Assembly (NCBI RefSeq): GCF_000024625.1
Contig: NC_013407.1
Span: 1,178,001-1,242,000 of the forward strand
From: Methanocaldococcus vulcanius M7
GTDB taxonomy: Archaea > AGJL01 > Methanococci > Methanococcales > Methanocaldococcaceae
DNA length: 64,000 nucleotides
Direction: 5' to 3'
Shown here: in pieces, positions 31,319-41,500 of the stretch
How positions within the stretch are numbered: position 1 is the stretch's first letter
How the letters are laid out: each line of letters opens with the position of its first letter
The notes under the pieces: model-generated
Told to the model about the DNA's origin: nothing
Database searches by the model: none
Seen by the model: only the letters and a program-made list of their open reading frames with translations
Translations under genes and position numbers: made by a program

Positions 31319-31897
31319 ATGAATACTAGGAGTCAGAGAGTACCAAATGATATGTTAATAACAGAAATGGAAAAAATTGTAGCATTACTTAATGAAGATA
31401 CTATAAAAGTGAACGAAATTAAAAAATTGGTAATAAATATATCAAAAAATCTTGAAAAAATTAAAAGTAAAATAGAAAAAGAGAAAAAGAAAAGTAAAAT
31501 TTTAGAAAAATTAAAACCAAAATATGATGAAATAATCAAAAAATCTCAAAACTTCAAGGACTGGGATGAAAAAAGAGAATTGCTAAGATATGCTATAATC
31601 ATGGCAATATACTGTAGAATAAACGATTTAAAAACTAATCAAATTAGAAAAGTTCTCGATTTAGCAAATAGGACTCATTTAAAATTGAGAAGAAATAAAA
31701 ATGAAAATATTGAAAGTGATTTAGCAAAAATGTGTTATATTTTAGCATATACTGCAGGAAGGAATCAGGCAGTAGAACCATTAGCTAATGTATTAGACAT
31801 AATGCTTCAAAATGCTGATAACAAAAGTTTTAATAAACTTTATGATTTCATTCAAGCAGTTGTTGCATACCATAAATTCTTTGGAGGGGGAGAATAA
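31319..31897 (+). CDS. csm2: Csm2, type III-A small subunit
   Basis: 192-residue helical protein in the Csm2 position. The C-terminal half (KPKYDEIIKKSQNFKDWDEKRELL is the recognisable area, then AYTAGRNQAVEPLANVLD, LYDFIQAVVAYHKFFGG) fits Csm2, which lines the inner side of the complex along the crRNA/target duplex. Residues ~20-75 form a Lys/Glu-rich coiled segment. The ATG follows the cas10 stop directly (TGAATG). Confidence 0.85.
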   Translation: MNTRSQRVPNDMLITEMEKIVALLNEDTIKVNEIKKLVINISKNLEKIKSKIEKEKKKSKILEKLKPKYDEIIKKSQNFKDWDEKRELLRYAIIMAIYCRINDLKTNQIRKVLDLANRTHLKLRRNKNENIESDLAKMCYILAYTAGRNQAVEPLANVLDIMLQNADNKSFNKLYDFIQAVVAYHKFFGGGE

Positions 31898-32778
31898 TGG
31901 AGGATAGAAATAGAAAATTCTATGGAAAAATAATTTTTAAAGGAAAAATAAAAGTTAACACTGGATTACATATTGGCTCTCAAAGAGATGTTTCAGAAAT
32001 TGGAGGGATTGATAATCCAGTTGTTAAGGATCCAATAACCCAACTACCATACATCCCAGGCTCCTCTTTAAAAGGTAAGTTAAGGTCTCTCTTAGAAATT
32101 GCTGAAAATACAAAAAAACCAAAAGAAGAACAAGGTATTGGAGATGAAAAATTCTTTAATAGAAAAATAATAAGAGGTTCAAAAGAGCCAATTTGGATTC
32201 ATGTTTGTGAAAATTATAAAGATGCAAAAGAGTGTCCAGTTTGTAGATTGTTTGGTTCTGGAGGAAATTCAAACTTCCCAGCAAGAGTTGTTGTTAGAGA
32301 TGCTCATCTAACAGACTATTGGAAAGAAAAATGGGAAACTGGTGAAGAACTTACAGAAATCAAGCATGAGAACACTTTAGATAGAATTACTTCAGCTGCA
32401 AGTCCAAGAAAAATTGAAAGAATCCCACCAGGAGTTGAATTTAATTTTGAGATTATTTACACCATAGAAGATGAAAATGATTGGAAAGAAGACGTTAAAA
32501 ACTTATTAAGCACTATGAAAATGCTTGAGGATAGTTATTTAGGTGGATGTGGTTCAAGAGGTTATGGAAAAGTTGAATTCATATTTGAAGAATGTAAATT
32601 TAGGAGTTTAAATTACTACTTCGGAAAAGATTATGAAAAACCAATTGAAATAAAGGAAAACGTTGAAAATACAATTAATGAGTTTTATAATATATTTAAT
32701 AAAGAATTAGAGGAAATTATTAAATCAATATCCCAAAATAACGGTGGAGACAATGGATACAAAAATAATAAAACTTAA
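31897..32778 (+). CDS. csm3: Csm3, Cas7-family target RNA-cleaving backbone subunit
   Basis: 293-residue RAMP protein. LHIGSQ, GGIDNPVVKDP with the expected catalytic Asp39, YIPGSSLKGKLRSLLE, CPVCRLFGSGG and the Gly-rich end of the RRM (GGCGSRGYGKVEF) are all Csm3 hallmarks. Csm3 copies form the backbone and cut bound target RNA at 6-nt spacing. The start overlaps the csm2 stop by one base (TAATG). The C-terminal ~50 residues (from ENVENTINEF) are an extra helical tail. Confidence 0.95.
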   Translation: MEDRNRKFYGKIIFKGKIKVNTGLHIGSQRDVSEIGGIDNPVVKDPITQLPYIPGSSLKGKLRSLLEIAENTKKPKEEQGIGDEKFFNRKIIRGSKEPIWIHVCENYKDAKECPVCRLFGSGGNSNFPARVVVRDAHLTDYWKEKWETGEELTEIKHENTLDRITSAASPRKIERIPPGVEFNFEIIYTIEDENDWKEDVKNLLSTMKMLEDSYLGGCGSRGYGKVEFIFEECKFRSLNYYFGKDYEKPIEIKENVENTINEFYNIFNKELEEIIKSISQNNGGDNGYKNNKT

Positions 32779-33715
32779 TTTTAAAACACCAATTCATGTG
32801 GGGGATTTTAACAATCTTTCTGGACAAGAAATTCCTATACATTCTGATACAATTTTTGGGGCTATTTGTAATGCTTTGGATAGGTTAGGAGTAGATGTTA
32901 AGGATTTTGTTAAAAATCATGGAGAAGATTTTGTAATATCATCAGGATTCCCATACGTAAAAGATAAGTTATACTTTCCAAAACCTTTGAATGTTGATAA
33001 GTTGATTAGCAAAAAATTCAATGAAAATGCCAATGAAGAGACATATAAAAAATTAAAAAAATTCAAAAAAATGAAATTTTTTGATAAAAAAATGTTTGAG
33101 GCAGTTATTAATAGAGATGAAGAAATGATTGATAGTATTTTAGATGAAATAGAGGATGAAGAAGATTATGGTTATAAGATATTTGATTTACCAAAGGTTG
33201 TTTTAGATAGGGTTACTGTAGATTCCCAAATATACTACTTAACAATGGCAAGATTCGAAGAAGATTGTGGTATCTATTTCTTATATAGGGGCAATAAAAA
33301 AGTGTTTAAAAATTATATAGAGCCAGCTATAAGATTACTTGAAGATGAGGGCATTGGTGGAAAAAGAAGTTGGGGTTTGGGGTTGTTTAATGCAAAAATA
33401 GAAGATTTTAAGTTAAATGTTCCAAAAAATGGAAATTATTATTTAACATTATCCCTTATGTATGTAGATAATCCAAAAATCTTAGAGAGATGGAATTTTG
33501 TATATAGGAAAGGTTGGATTTTTACAAGGTATGGAAAACCTCATAGAAAACCATTAATAACAATGATAAGTGAGGGTTCAATTGTTAAAGAAAATTATAG
33601 TGGAGAAATTATTGATTTAGATGGATTCTGGGAAATATCTAAGGAAGTAGGGCATAAAGTGTTTGTAAATGGTAGAGGGTTTTTAATTCCGATAAAATAT
33701 GGGTGGAGGAAATGA
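32753..33715 (+). CDS. csm4: Csm4, Cas5-like 5'-handle-binding subunit
   Basis: 320-residue RAMP of the Csm4 type: FKTPIHVGD, SDTIFGAICNAL, FPKPLNV, LPKVVLDRVTVDS and GGKRSWGLGLF (Gly-rich loop) are visible. Csm4 holds the crRNA 5' handle and contacts Cas10. The start at 32753 follows GGTGGAGACA and overlaps csm3 by 26 bp. A lysine-rich stretch (KKLKKFKKMKFFDKK) lies in the middle. Confidence 0.92.
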   Translation: MDTKIIKLNFKTPIHVGDFNNLSGQEIPIHSDTIFGAICNALDRLGVDVKDFVKNHGEDFVISSGFPYVKDKLYFPKPLNVDKLISKKFNENANEETYKKLKKFKKMKFFDKKMFEAVINRDEEMIDSILDEIEDEEDYGYKIFDLPKVVLDRVTVDSQIYYLTMARFEEDCGIYFLYRGNKKVFKNYIEPAIRLLEDEGIGGKRSWGLGLFNAKIEDFKLNVPKNGNYYLTLSLMYVDNPKILERWNFVYRKGWIFTRYGKPHRKPLITMISEGSIVKENYSGEIIDLDGFWEISKEVGHKVFVNGRGFLIPIKYGWRK

Positions 33716-34809
33716 AGCTTGAGATTCTAACACCTACTCATATTGGTAGTGGAGAGAAACTTTTACCAACGGATTATTATCCAATTAAAGATATGCATGG
33801 GAATATAACAAAAATTATTGTTATTGACATTGATAAATTGTTTAATACCTTAATTTCAATGGGTGTAAATGTTAATGAGGTTGTAGAAATTTTGAGAGAA
33901 AGTAAAAGTTACCCATTAACTAAAATTTTTGAAAAATATCATTTAAAACCAAAAGATTTTGAGAAATATCCTTTGGACATTGTTGGAGGTTATGGAAAAT
34001 ATAGTATGCAAATAAATACTTTTATAAAAACGTGTGGAATGCCTTACATTCCTGGAAGTTCAATAAAAGGAGCTATAAGGACTGCATTGATGTATTATAT
34101 TGTTAAGGATAATAAAAAACTTCTAAGTGACATAATAAATGAACTTAATAAAATTGTAACTCAAAAAAATGCTAAAAATTTTGTTAAAAGGGCTGATGAT
34201 AAGCTTGATAAAAAGATATTTGGTAATGACCCAAAATTTGACGTTTTAAAATCTTTAATCATTAGGGATAGTGAAAAAATAAGCTTAAAAAAATTAAAAG
34301 TTTATAAGGTTGAAATTTTGGGCAATGACGCTCCAATCCCTACATATATTGAAGGACTTGAAAACATTAAAATAAATTTTGAAATGCAAATTAACGATGC
34401 TATATTAAAAAATGTCAATTTTAATGGAATGTTAAAAAATATTGACTTTGAGTTGATTAAAAATGCAATTAGGGAGTTTTCTAAAGCAGTTATTAATGCA
34501 GAGATTAACGAGATATATAAATATGGTAAATATAAAGAGAATATGCTTAAATTTTACAAGAATTTGGAAGATAAAATTGAAGATGGAGAGTTGTTTATAA
34601 GGATTGGATGGGGCAGTGGTTGGTATTCTACAACCATAGGAGTTTTATTAAAAACTCATCCAAAGTTTGAAGAATTGAGAAAGAAATTGGGCTTAGGTAA
34701 AAATCCTAAAACAAAAAAGGTTGTTAATGATTATCCAAAAACAAGGAGGATAGTTAATAACAAACCACTTGGATGGGTTAAATTAGAGGGAGAGTTATGG
34801 TTAATATAA
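33712..34809 (+). CDS. csm5: Csm5, Cas7-like cap subunit
   Basis: 365-residue RAMP protein of the Csm5 type: LEILTPTHIGSGEKLLPTDYY at the N-terminus, MPYIPGSSIKGAIRTALMY, and the Gly-rich RIGWGSGWYSTTIG at the C-terminal side. It caps the complex at the crRNA 3' end and is linked to crRNA maturation in other systems. ATGA overlap with csm4; its own 3' end overlaps the helicase start by 13 bp. Confidence 0.92.
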   Translation: MKLEILTPTHIGSGEKLLPTDYYPIKDMHGNITKIIVIDIDKLFNTLISMGVNVNEVVEILRESKSYPLTKIFEKYHLKPKDFEKYPLDIVGGYGKYSMQINTFIKTCGMPYIPGSSIKGAIRTALMYYIVKDNKKLLSDIINELNKIVTQKNAKNFVKRADDKLDKKIFGNDPKFDVLKSLIIRDSEKISLKKLKVYKVEILGNDAPIPTYIEGLENIKINFEMQINDAILKNVNFNGMLKNIDFELIKNAIREFSKAVINAEINEIYKYGKYKENMLKFYKNLEDKIEDGELFIRIGWGSGWYSTTIGVLLKTHPKFEELRKKLGLGKNPKTKKVVNDYPKTRRIVNNKPLGWVKLEGELWLI

Positions 34810-37800
34810 TTGATAATTCAAACATCAAATTGGCAGATTTTATTAAAAGAAAACTTAAAAAATCCAAAGAAGCAAAGTTTGCTTTGGGTTATTTCTTTTT
34901 AAGTGGTTGGGATATTGTAAAAAATGATTTACCTGATGATTTAAAAGATGAGTTTTTAAAAATAGTTATTGGTGATGAAACTACAGAAGATACTGCAAAA
35001 GAAATTTCAAAAGGATATAAGTTGAGGGTTAAAACAAAAATTATAGAAGAGCTATCAGAAGCTAAGAATGAAGAAAAGATAAATGAACTTTATGAATTAA
35101 TAAAAAATAATAAGATAGATATAAAAATTTACGATAAGGGGAAATTACACGCTAAACTTTATCTATTCTTAGAAAATCCAGATGAGCTAAACAATGATAT
35201 AGGTTCTTCTCCAGGGGTCGCGGTTGTTGGTTCATCCAACTTTACAAAAAGTGGATTAATTAATAATAAAGAGTTGAATGTTGTTTTTACGGATAGAGAA
35301 GCAATAATCAACTTAAATGAATGGTTTAATAAACTTTGGGAAGAGAGTAGTGAATTTAGAGAAGAATTACTAAAAATTATTGAAATTTCAATGCCAAAGG
35401 GTAAGAAAGAAGGATTAAAGTTAGGAAAATACATTACTCCAAAAGAACTGTTTAAATTTTTAGTTTGGAAATGGTTTGATGGTAGGATTGAACCAATAGA
35501 GAAAAGGGATATTCTTGCTGATTTTCAATTAATTGGGGTTATAAATGCTATAAACATAATAAATAGTCATAATGGTGTTATAATCGCTGATTCTGTTGGT
35601 TTAGGAAAGAGTTTCATTGGAGCTACTTTAATTGAAGAGTATTTAATTGGAAAAATTCCAGAATGGGACCCAAATAAGTATGGAATTAACAAAGATAGAA
35701 AGGCATTATTGATATTGCCACCCCCATTAATCCCACAATGGGAGGATTTATTATTAAGAAGTCCATTTTTCTTTGGACATAGTGAGTATTATGTTAGGAA
35801 AAAGGAGAAAAATGAATTAGATACTGATAAGTATAGAGTTTATGAGATTTACAAAAAGGATATGACAAAAGTTGGGGAAATTGGATTTTTATCCTTAGGA
35901 ATTTTTAGTAATTTAAGTAAAGAGGTTTTAGAGCATTTAAGTTATGAGTATGATTTGATTTTGATTGATGAGGCACATAAGTTTAGGAATTCACAAACAA
36001 ATAGGTGGAGAAATGCCCACGATTTAAGATTTAAGGAAAATGATAAAATATTCCAGAATAAGTTTATTCTACTGACTGCAACGCCTTTAAACAATACAAT
36101 ATGGGATATTTATTATTTAATAAAGATGTTTTCAGATGATTTGTTCTCTACATTTAAAGCAAGAGGGGTTAATATTACTGAATTATTTAGGGAATACCGA
36201 GATTTAAAGAAAAAATTCAAAGAAAATCAAAATTATGACACTGAGTCAAAATTAAAATTAAAAGCACAGGAGATTAAGGAGAAGGTTTTAAATGAGGTTA
36301 TGATTTTAAGGACAAGGAAGTATATTTTAGAGAATTTTGGTAAAGATGGAAAGATTAAAATTGGTAGTAGGGAGTTAGTGTTTAAAGAACCGCAACCAGA
36401 AAAAGTGTTGTATGATGATATTAAGGATTATAAAGAGTATTGGGAGTTTTTAAAGAATATTGCAAATGATTTAGAGAATTTAGAGTTTGCATACACAAAA
36501 CTTTATACAAGTGGTTATGTGGTTTTAGGAAATTCTTGCTCTTCATTATTTGAGGATAAACCAGAAGATGCTGAAAAAGAAAAAATTGCTGTTCCAATAC
36601 ACTTAATATTGAGGTTTTTAATTGCTAAGAGGTTGGAAAGTAGTATTTACGCATTTGAAAAAACATTAAGGAAGATTTACAATAAAAATAAAACTTTATG
36701 TGAAATTCTTGGAGGATTGGATTCTGAAATTGAGAAATTATCAGCTGGAAATCTAAAATTGGATGAATTCTTTGAAAAATTAAAAGAAATTACAGATAGG
36801 CTCTTAGAAGTTGCAGGCAAGGAGGATATTGTTGAGGAGGGAGAAATTGGAGAGGAAGAATCTACTTATAACCCAAAGGTAAGGATGCTTATAAACTTCC
36901 TTACTTATGGTGAAGAGAAAAAAGAGTTATCATTCAATAGTGAGGAAGAGGTATTTAACTACTTAAAAAAACATCCCGAAATGGTTTATAAATTAAAAGA
37001 GGGTATTTTTAGAATATTAAATGAAATGAAGAAAGATAATGAGATAATTGAGAAGATAATTGGAAAATTGGATAATGTTAAGGTAAAGAATGAGAATGGT
37101 AATCCAATTACAGTTGGGGTTATTATAGAGGATAATGTAGAGTATCCAATATACGTTTATAAAGACCCAAAATTAAAGAAACTCAGGTCTTTAATGTATA
37201 ATGAATTAGTTGGTAAAAAATACGTAATTTTTACACAATATAAAGATACTGCAAAGTATCTTTACCACTCTCTAATTAAATATGTTGAGAGGCAAAAATC
37301 CACATTAACTTATTTATTTGATACAAAACGAAACAAATTAAAAATCGGATTAGTTACTGGAGAATTGGGTATTGAGGAGAAAGAGAGATTAATTAAAAGG
37401 TTTGCTCCAAGTGTTAATAATGGTTATGAGGTTGTTGAAAAAGAGGGAGAGATTGAGATTTTAATATCAACTGATTCATTAAGTGAGGGAGTTAATTTAC
37501 AAGAGGGAGATGGAGTTATTAACTATGACTTGCCATGGAATCCTATGGTTATAGTGCAAAGGGTTGGAAGAGTTAGTAGAATAGGTAATGAAAAGGATGT
37601 ATTTGTTAAAAACTTTGTTCCAGTGCAAGAGATTGAGGTTTCTGTTGGATTATTGGCAAAATTGCAGGAAAAGATTAAGGATATTACATTAGTTGTTGGG
37701 AAAGAGTTTTATATTTTAAGTTCTGCTGATGAAGAGATTTCTATAGAGACATTTGGGGAGAAGATTAAAAACCTTGCTGAATTGAAATTAACTGAATTAG

Positions 37801-38519
37801 AGGAGGTTTCTGCTACTGAAGAGGCTAAGGAAATTATGGGGGGTAAGATTCCTGAAGAAGTTAAGGCAGAGTTTGAGTTATTGGACTTTGTTCAAAATAG
37901 ATTAGGGTTGAAAAAAGAGGATTTTGAGGATGTTAAGGGGTTGTTATCTTCAAGAGTTCCAGGTTATACTTTGATTGAAGGAGATGATATTTTTGGAGTT
38001 TTTGAAGTTTATAGAGGAGATATGAGGATTGGAAAGAAGGTTGTGGTGTATAAGGAGGATAAGTTAGAGGAAACAACTTGTAGAGAGTTTATTAAATTAT
38101 GGAATGCTGAGGGATATAAAGAAGATGTTGATTTTGAAAAAATTTCCAATAATTTATTGTTATTGAGAAATAAGTTTAAGGATGAGATTCTTCCAAAGCA
38201 TAAGGGAAATATAAAAGGAAAAGGTTTTATAAAGAATCTATATAATCACCTATACAAATTTAAAAAACAAAGAACATTAACTGATGATATTGATAGGAAA
38301 AAATTAGACAGTGTTTTATCTTTCCTATCATGGTGTGAATTAACCACGCATGAAGTAAAAGAGTTTAAAGATTATCTCAAATCTAAAGGAATTCTTGATG
38401 ATAAAGGAAATTTAAAAGATAACAATCCAAAGATTCTTATTGAGTTAATTTATGGTTATTTCAATATAGGGGAGCTTAATAAGAAATTAGAAGGAAAAAT
38501 GATTGCATGGTGGTGTTAA
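34797..38519 (+). CDS. PLD nuclease-SNF2 helicase fusion, defence protein
   Basis: 1240-residue protein. Residues ~1-175 form a phospholipase-D-type nuclease half with the HxK motif LHAKLYLF (His118, Lys120) and SSNFTKSGL (Asn148). Residues ~235-960 form an SNF2/HepA-type helicase: DFQLIGV (Q-motif area), VGLGKS (Lys271), DEAH (391-394), LLTATPLNN, ISTDSLSEGVNLQ and QRVGRVSRIG. The last ~280 residues are unassigned. The SNF2 and PLD parts recall DrmD and DrmC of DISARM, here in one chain. Only one HxK is seen, so a dimer would be needed for a full PLD site. Ribosome binding signal GGGAGAGTT lies inside csm5. Confidence 0.88.
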   Translation: MVNIIDNSNIKLADFIKRKLKKSKEAKFALGYFFLSGWDIVKNDLPDDLKDEFLKIVIGDETTEDTAKEISKGYKLRVKTKIIEELSEAKNEEKINELYELIKNNKIDIKIYDKGKLHAKLYLFLENPDELNNDIGSSPGVAVVGSSNFTKSGLINNKELNVVFTDREAIINLNEWFNKLWEESSEFREELLKIIEISMPKGKKEGLKLGKYITPKELFKFLVWKWFDGRIEPIEKRDILADFQLIGVINAINIINSHNGVIIADSVGLGKSFIGATLIEEYLIGKIPEWDPNKYGINKDRKALLILPPPLIPQWEDLLLRSPFFFGHSEYYVRKKEKNELDTDKYRVYEIYKKDMTKVGEIGFLSLGIFSNLSKEVLEHLSYEYDLILIDEAHKFRNSQTNRWRNAHDLRFKENDKIFQNKFILLTATPLNNTIWDIYYLIKMFSDDLFSTFKARGVNITELFREYRDLKKKFKENQNYDTESKLKLKAQEIKEKVLNEVMILRTRKYILENFGKDGKIKIGSRELVFKEPQPEKVLYDDIKDYKEYWEFLKNIANDLENLEFAYTKLYTSGYVVLGNSCSSLFEDKPEDAEKEKIAVPIHLILRFLIAKRLESSIYAFEKTLRKIYNKNKTLCEILGGLDSEIEKLSAGNLKLDEFFEKLKEITDRLLEVAGKEDIVEEGEIGEEESTYNPKVRMLINFLTYGEEKKELSFNSEEEVFNYLKKHPEMVYKLKEGIFRILNEMKKDNEIIEKIIGKLDNVKVKNENGNPITVGVIIEDNVEYPIYVYKDPKLKKLRSLMYNELVGKKYVIFTQYKDTAKYLYHSLIKYVERQKSTLTYLFDTKRNKLKIGLVTGELGIEEKERLIKRFAPSVNNGYEVVEKEGEIEILISTDSLSEGVNLQEGDGVINYDLPWNPMVIVQRVGRVSRIGNEKDVFVKNFVPVQEIEVSVGLLAKLQEKIKDITLVVGKEFYILSSADEEISIETFGEKIKNLAELKLTELEEVSATEEAKEIMGGKIPEEVKAEFELLDFVQNRLGLKKEDFEDVKGLLSSRVPGYTLIEGDDIFGVFEVYRGDMRIGKKVVVYKEDKLEETTCREFIKLWNAEGYKEDVDFEKISNNLLLLRNKFKDEILPKHKGNIKGKGFIKNLYNHLYKFKKQRTLTDDIDRKKLDSVLSFLSWCELTTHEVKEFKDYLKSKGILDDKGNLKDNNPKILIELIYGYFNIGELNKKLEGKMIAWWC

Positions 38520-41500
38520 TGGTTAAGGTTGAAAAATTATTGAGTTATGATGGATTAATTGAATATTTAAGAAAAAATAATTATAAGGAAATTGAGGAGG
38601 GAAGATTTGTTGTTTATGAGGATGAGGATTTGGGTGTTGAGGAAATATTGGTTGTTAAAAAAGGTAGTAACTACAAAGAAGACTTAAAAAACCTAAAAAA
38701 GGAACTTTCAAAATCTGAAGAAGTTTTAGAGGGAGAAAAAGTAGAGTATGGAATTTTGTTTGTAGATAATTATGTTCTATTCTTAAAAAAAGAAATGGTT
38801 GGACTACCAGCAAAAGTTGTAGTTCTCAAAAAATCATTGGATAAGATTAGTCCAGCATTTAAGAAGAAGTTGAAAAAGTTGGCTAAAGATTTTGGAAATC
38901 TTGAGTATTGGGAGGTATTGTTTGATAGGAGTGATATTGTTGAAGAATTCTATAAACTATATGTTAAGGCAAGAGAGTTATTAATTAAAAATATTAAAGG
39001 CATTGATGATGATGAGAAGAAAATAAAGTTTGCAAATAATTTATTGATGAAGTTGTTTATAATTTGGTATTTGCAAGAGAAAGGATTTTTAGATGGAGAT
39101 AAAAGGTATTTAATAAACAAATTTAAGGAATATAAAAATTTAGGGTTTAATAGCTATTATGAATTCCTTAAAGAGTTGTTTAGTATAATGATGGGGGATA
39201 AGGGAGGAAATTTAACATTTAAAGATAATAAGTTTGGAGAGATTGTAATTACTGGACCTGCACCATTTATTAATGGAGAGATAATAGAAAATGTTGAAAT
39301 TCCAGATGAAGTGTTTTATATTGATGGAAAAACTGAAGAATTGAAAAAGATAGAACCAAAAAATGTTAGCATAGTTCCAATTTTGAACTTATTTGAGAGT
39401 AGAGATTGGGTTGTTGAAGGAGGAGATGTTGAAGGAGATATAACTGATATGATGTTGGGAGATATTTTTGAAAAGCAGATGGTAGAGGAGGAGAGAAAAG
39501 ATAGCGGTTCTTACTATACTCCAGCAAAGATTACACGATATATTTCACAAAATGCCATTGAATCTTATGTTTTAGATAGGTTAAATGAAGAGTTAAAGAC
39601 AAATTATAAAAATTTAGATGATTTCTTTAAAAATGAGAAGGATTTAAGGGCTTATAAGTTGTTGTATGATATTTTGAATGATATTAGGATATTAGACCCT
39701 GCATGTGGTAGTGGGCATTTTTTAGAGAGGGCAGTTGAGGTTTTAGTTGATATTTATGAAAGATTGAGGGATAAAGTTAAAGAACTTGGTTTTGATGGCA
39801 ATTTGTTTATAATAAAAGTGGCTGATGACAATGGAAACATTAGGAATGAGAATTTATTATCTATTGATGATGAAGAGTTTAAGATGAGAATTAAATTCCA
39901 TGTTATTGTTTCAAAGAATATTTATGGAGTAGATATTAATGAGAGTGCTGTTGGGATAAGTAAGGCAAGGTTGTTTTTATCAATTGCAAAACATTTTGAT
40001 AAAGAGAAGGGAATTTTTGTTAGATTTCCAAATGTTCATTTCAACATAAGGGATGGAAATAGTTTAATCGGTTATGCAAGGATGAAAAAACCAGAAAGAA
40101 CATTAGATGCATGGCTTAAATTTGGTAGTGAGAAGATTGAAGAGTTAAAGGAAGAGTTTAAGGTTGTTTCTGAATTGGGAGATTATTTAAAAGAGGTTTC
40201 TAAGGTTTTAAATCAGAAGGGAGATATTTTAAAGGACATTGAAGAGTTGAATAAGATAATAAGTAAAAAAGAATTAAGTTGGTTAGATTTTGAGAAAGTT
40301 TTAAAGATAAAAGAAAAATTAGTTGAGATATTATTAGTTTCATTAAATTCAAAGTATGCAATTCCATTGAATAAATTGTTAAGGGATATTAATAAGAAAT
40401 TTAATGAAAAATTGGATGAGATGTTTGTAAAAGAGTTTGGAATTGAGGAATATGTTAGTCCAAAAATTTTAAGGGAGGGAAAATTAAAAAGATTCCATTG
40501 GTTTTTTGAATTTTCAGAGGTTTTTGTTGATAATGGTGGGTTTGATGTAATTATTGGAAATCCTCCTTATGTAAGGCAAGAGAGGATAAATGACATTGTT
40601 AAAGGTGTTGATTATAAGGAAATATTATCAAAATTGTATAAACCTTATGATAAAATGTTTGATTTCTCTATGTTCTTTATATTGAGAAGTTTGGAGTTGT
40701 TGAAAGATAAGGGCTATCATTCCTTTATTATAACCAATAAATGGTTAAGGGCAAGGTATGGAAAGAAGATAAGGAAGTTTTTAAAAGAAAATGTTACAAT
40801 TAAGAAGGTTATTGATTTTAATGCTGTTAAAGTATTTGTTGGTGTAACAGTAGATACTATGATTTATATTGTTAAGAAAGAGAAACCAGATAAGGATAAT
40901 AGGATATTTTATAATAATCCAAAGAGTTTGGAGAATATTGAAGAAGGAGGTTATTATGTTAAACAGTTTAATTTAGAGGATGATGTTTGGAACTTTGTTG
41001 ATGAAAGAACTTTGGAAATAAAAGAATGGATTGAAAAAGTTGGAGTGCCTTTGAAGGAATTAGATATTAAAATTTTCTATGGTATAAAAACTGGATTTAA
41101 TGAGGCGTTTATAATTGATGATGAAACAAGGAAAAAGTTGATTGAAGAGGATGCAAAAAGTGAAGAGTTGATTAAACCAATATTGAGGGGTAGGGATATA
41201 GGAAGGTATTATGTGGAATGGGATAAATTATGGATGATTATAATACCTGCTGGATTTACTAAAAGATTATTTAAAAAAGATTTACCATTAAAGGATGCTG
41301 AAGAATTGTTTAAAAAAGAATATCCTTCAATTTATAAACACTTTGAACCATTTAAATACAAAAAAGGAAAAGGAAAAGGGTTGGTAGATAGGGATGACCA
41401 AGGAGATTATTGGTGGGAGTTAAGACCATGTGATTATTATCAAGAATTTGAAAAACCAAAAATTATGTGGCAAGAAATAGTTAGAGAACCTTCATTTTAT

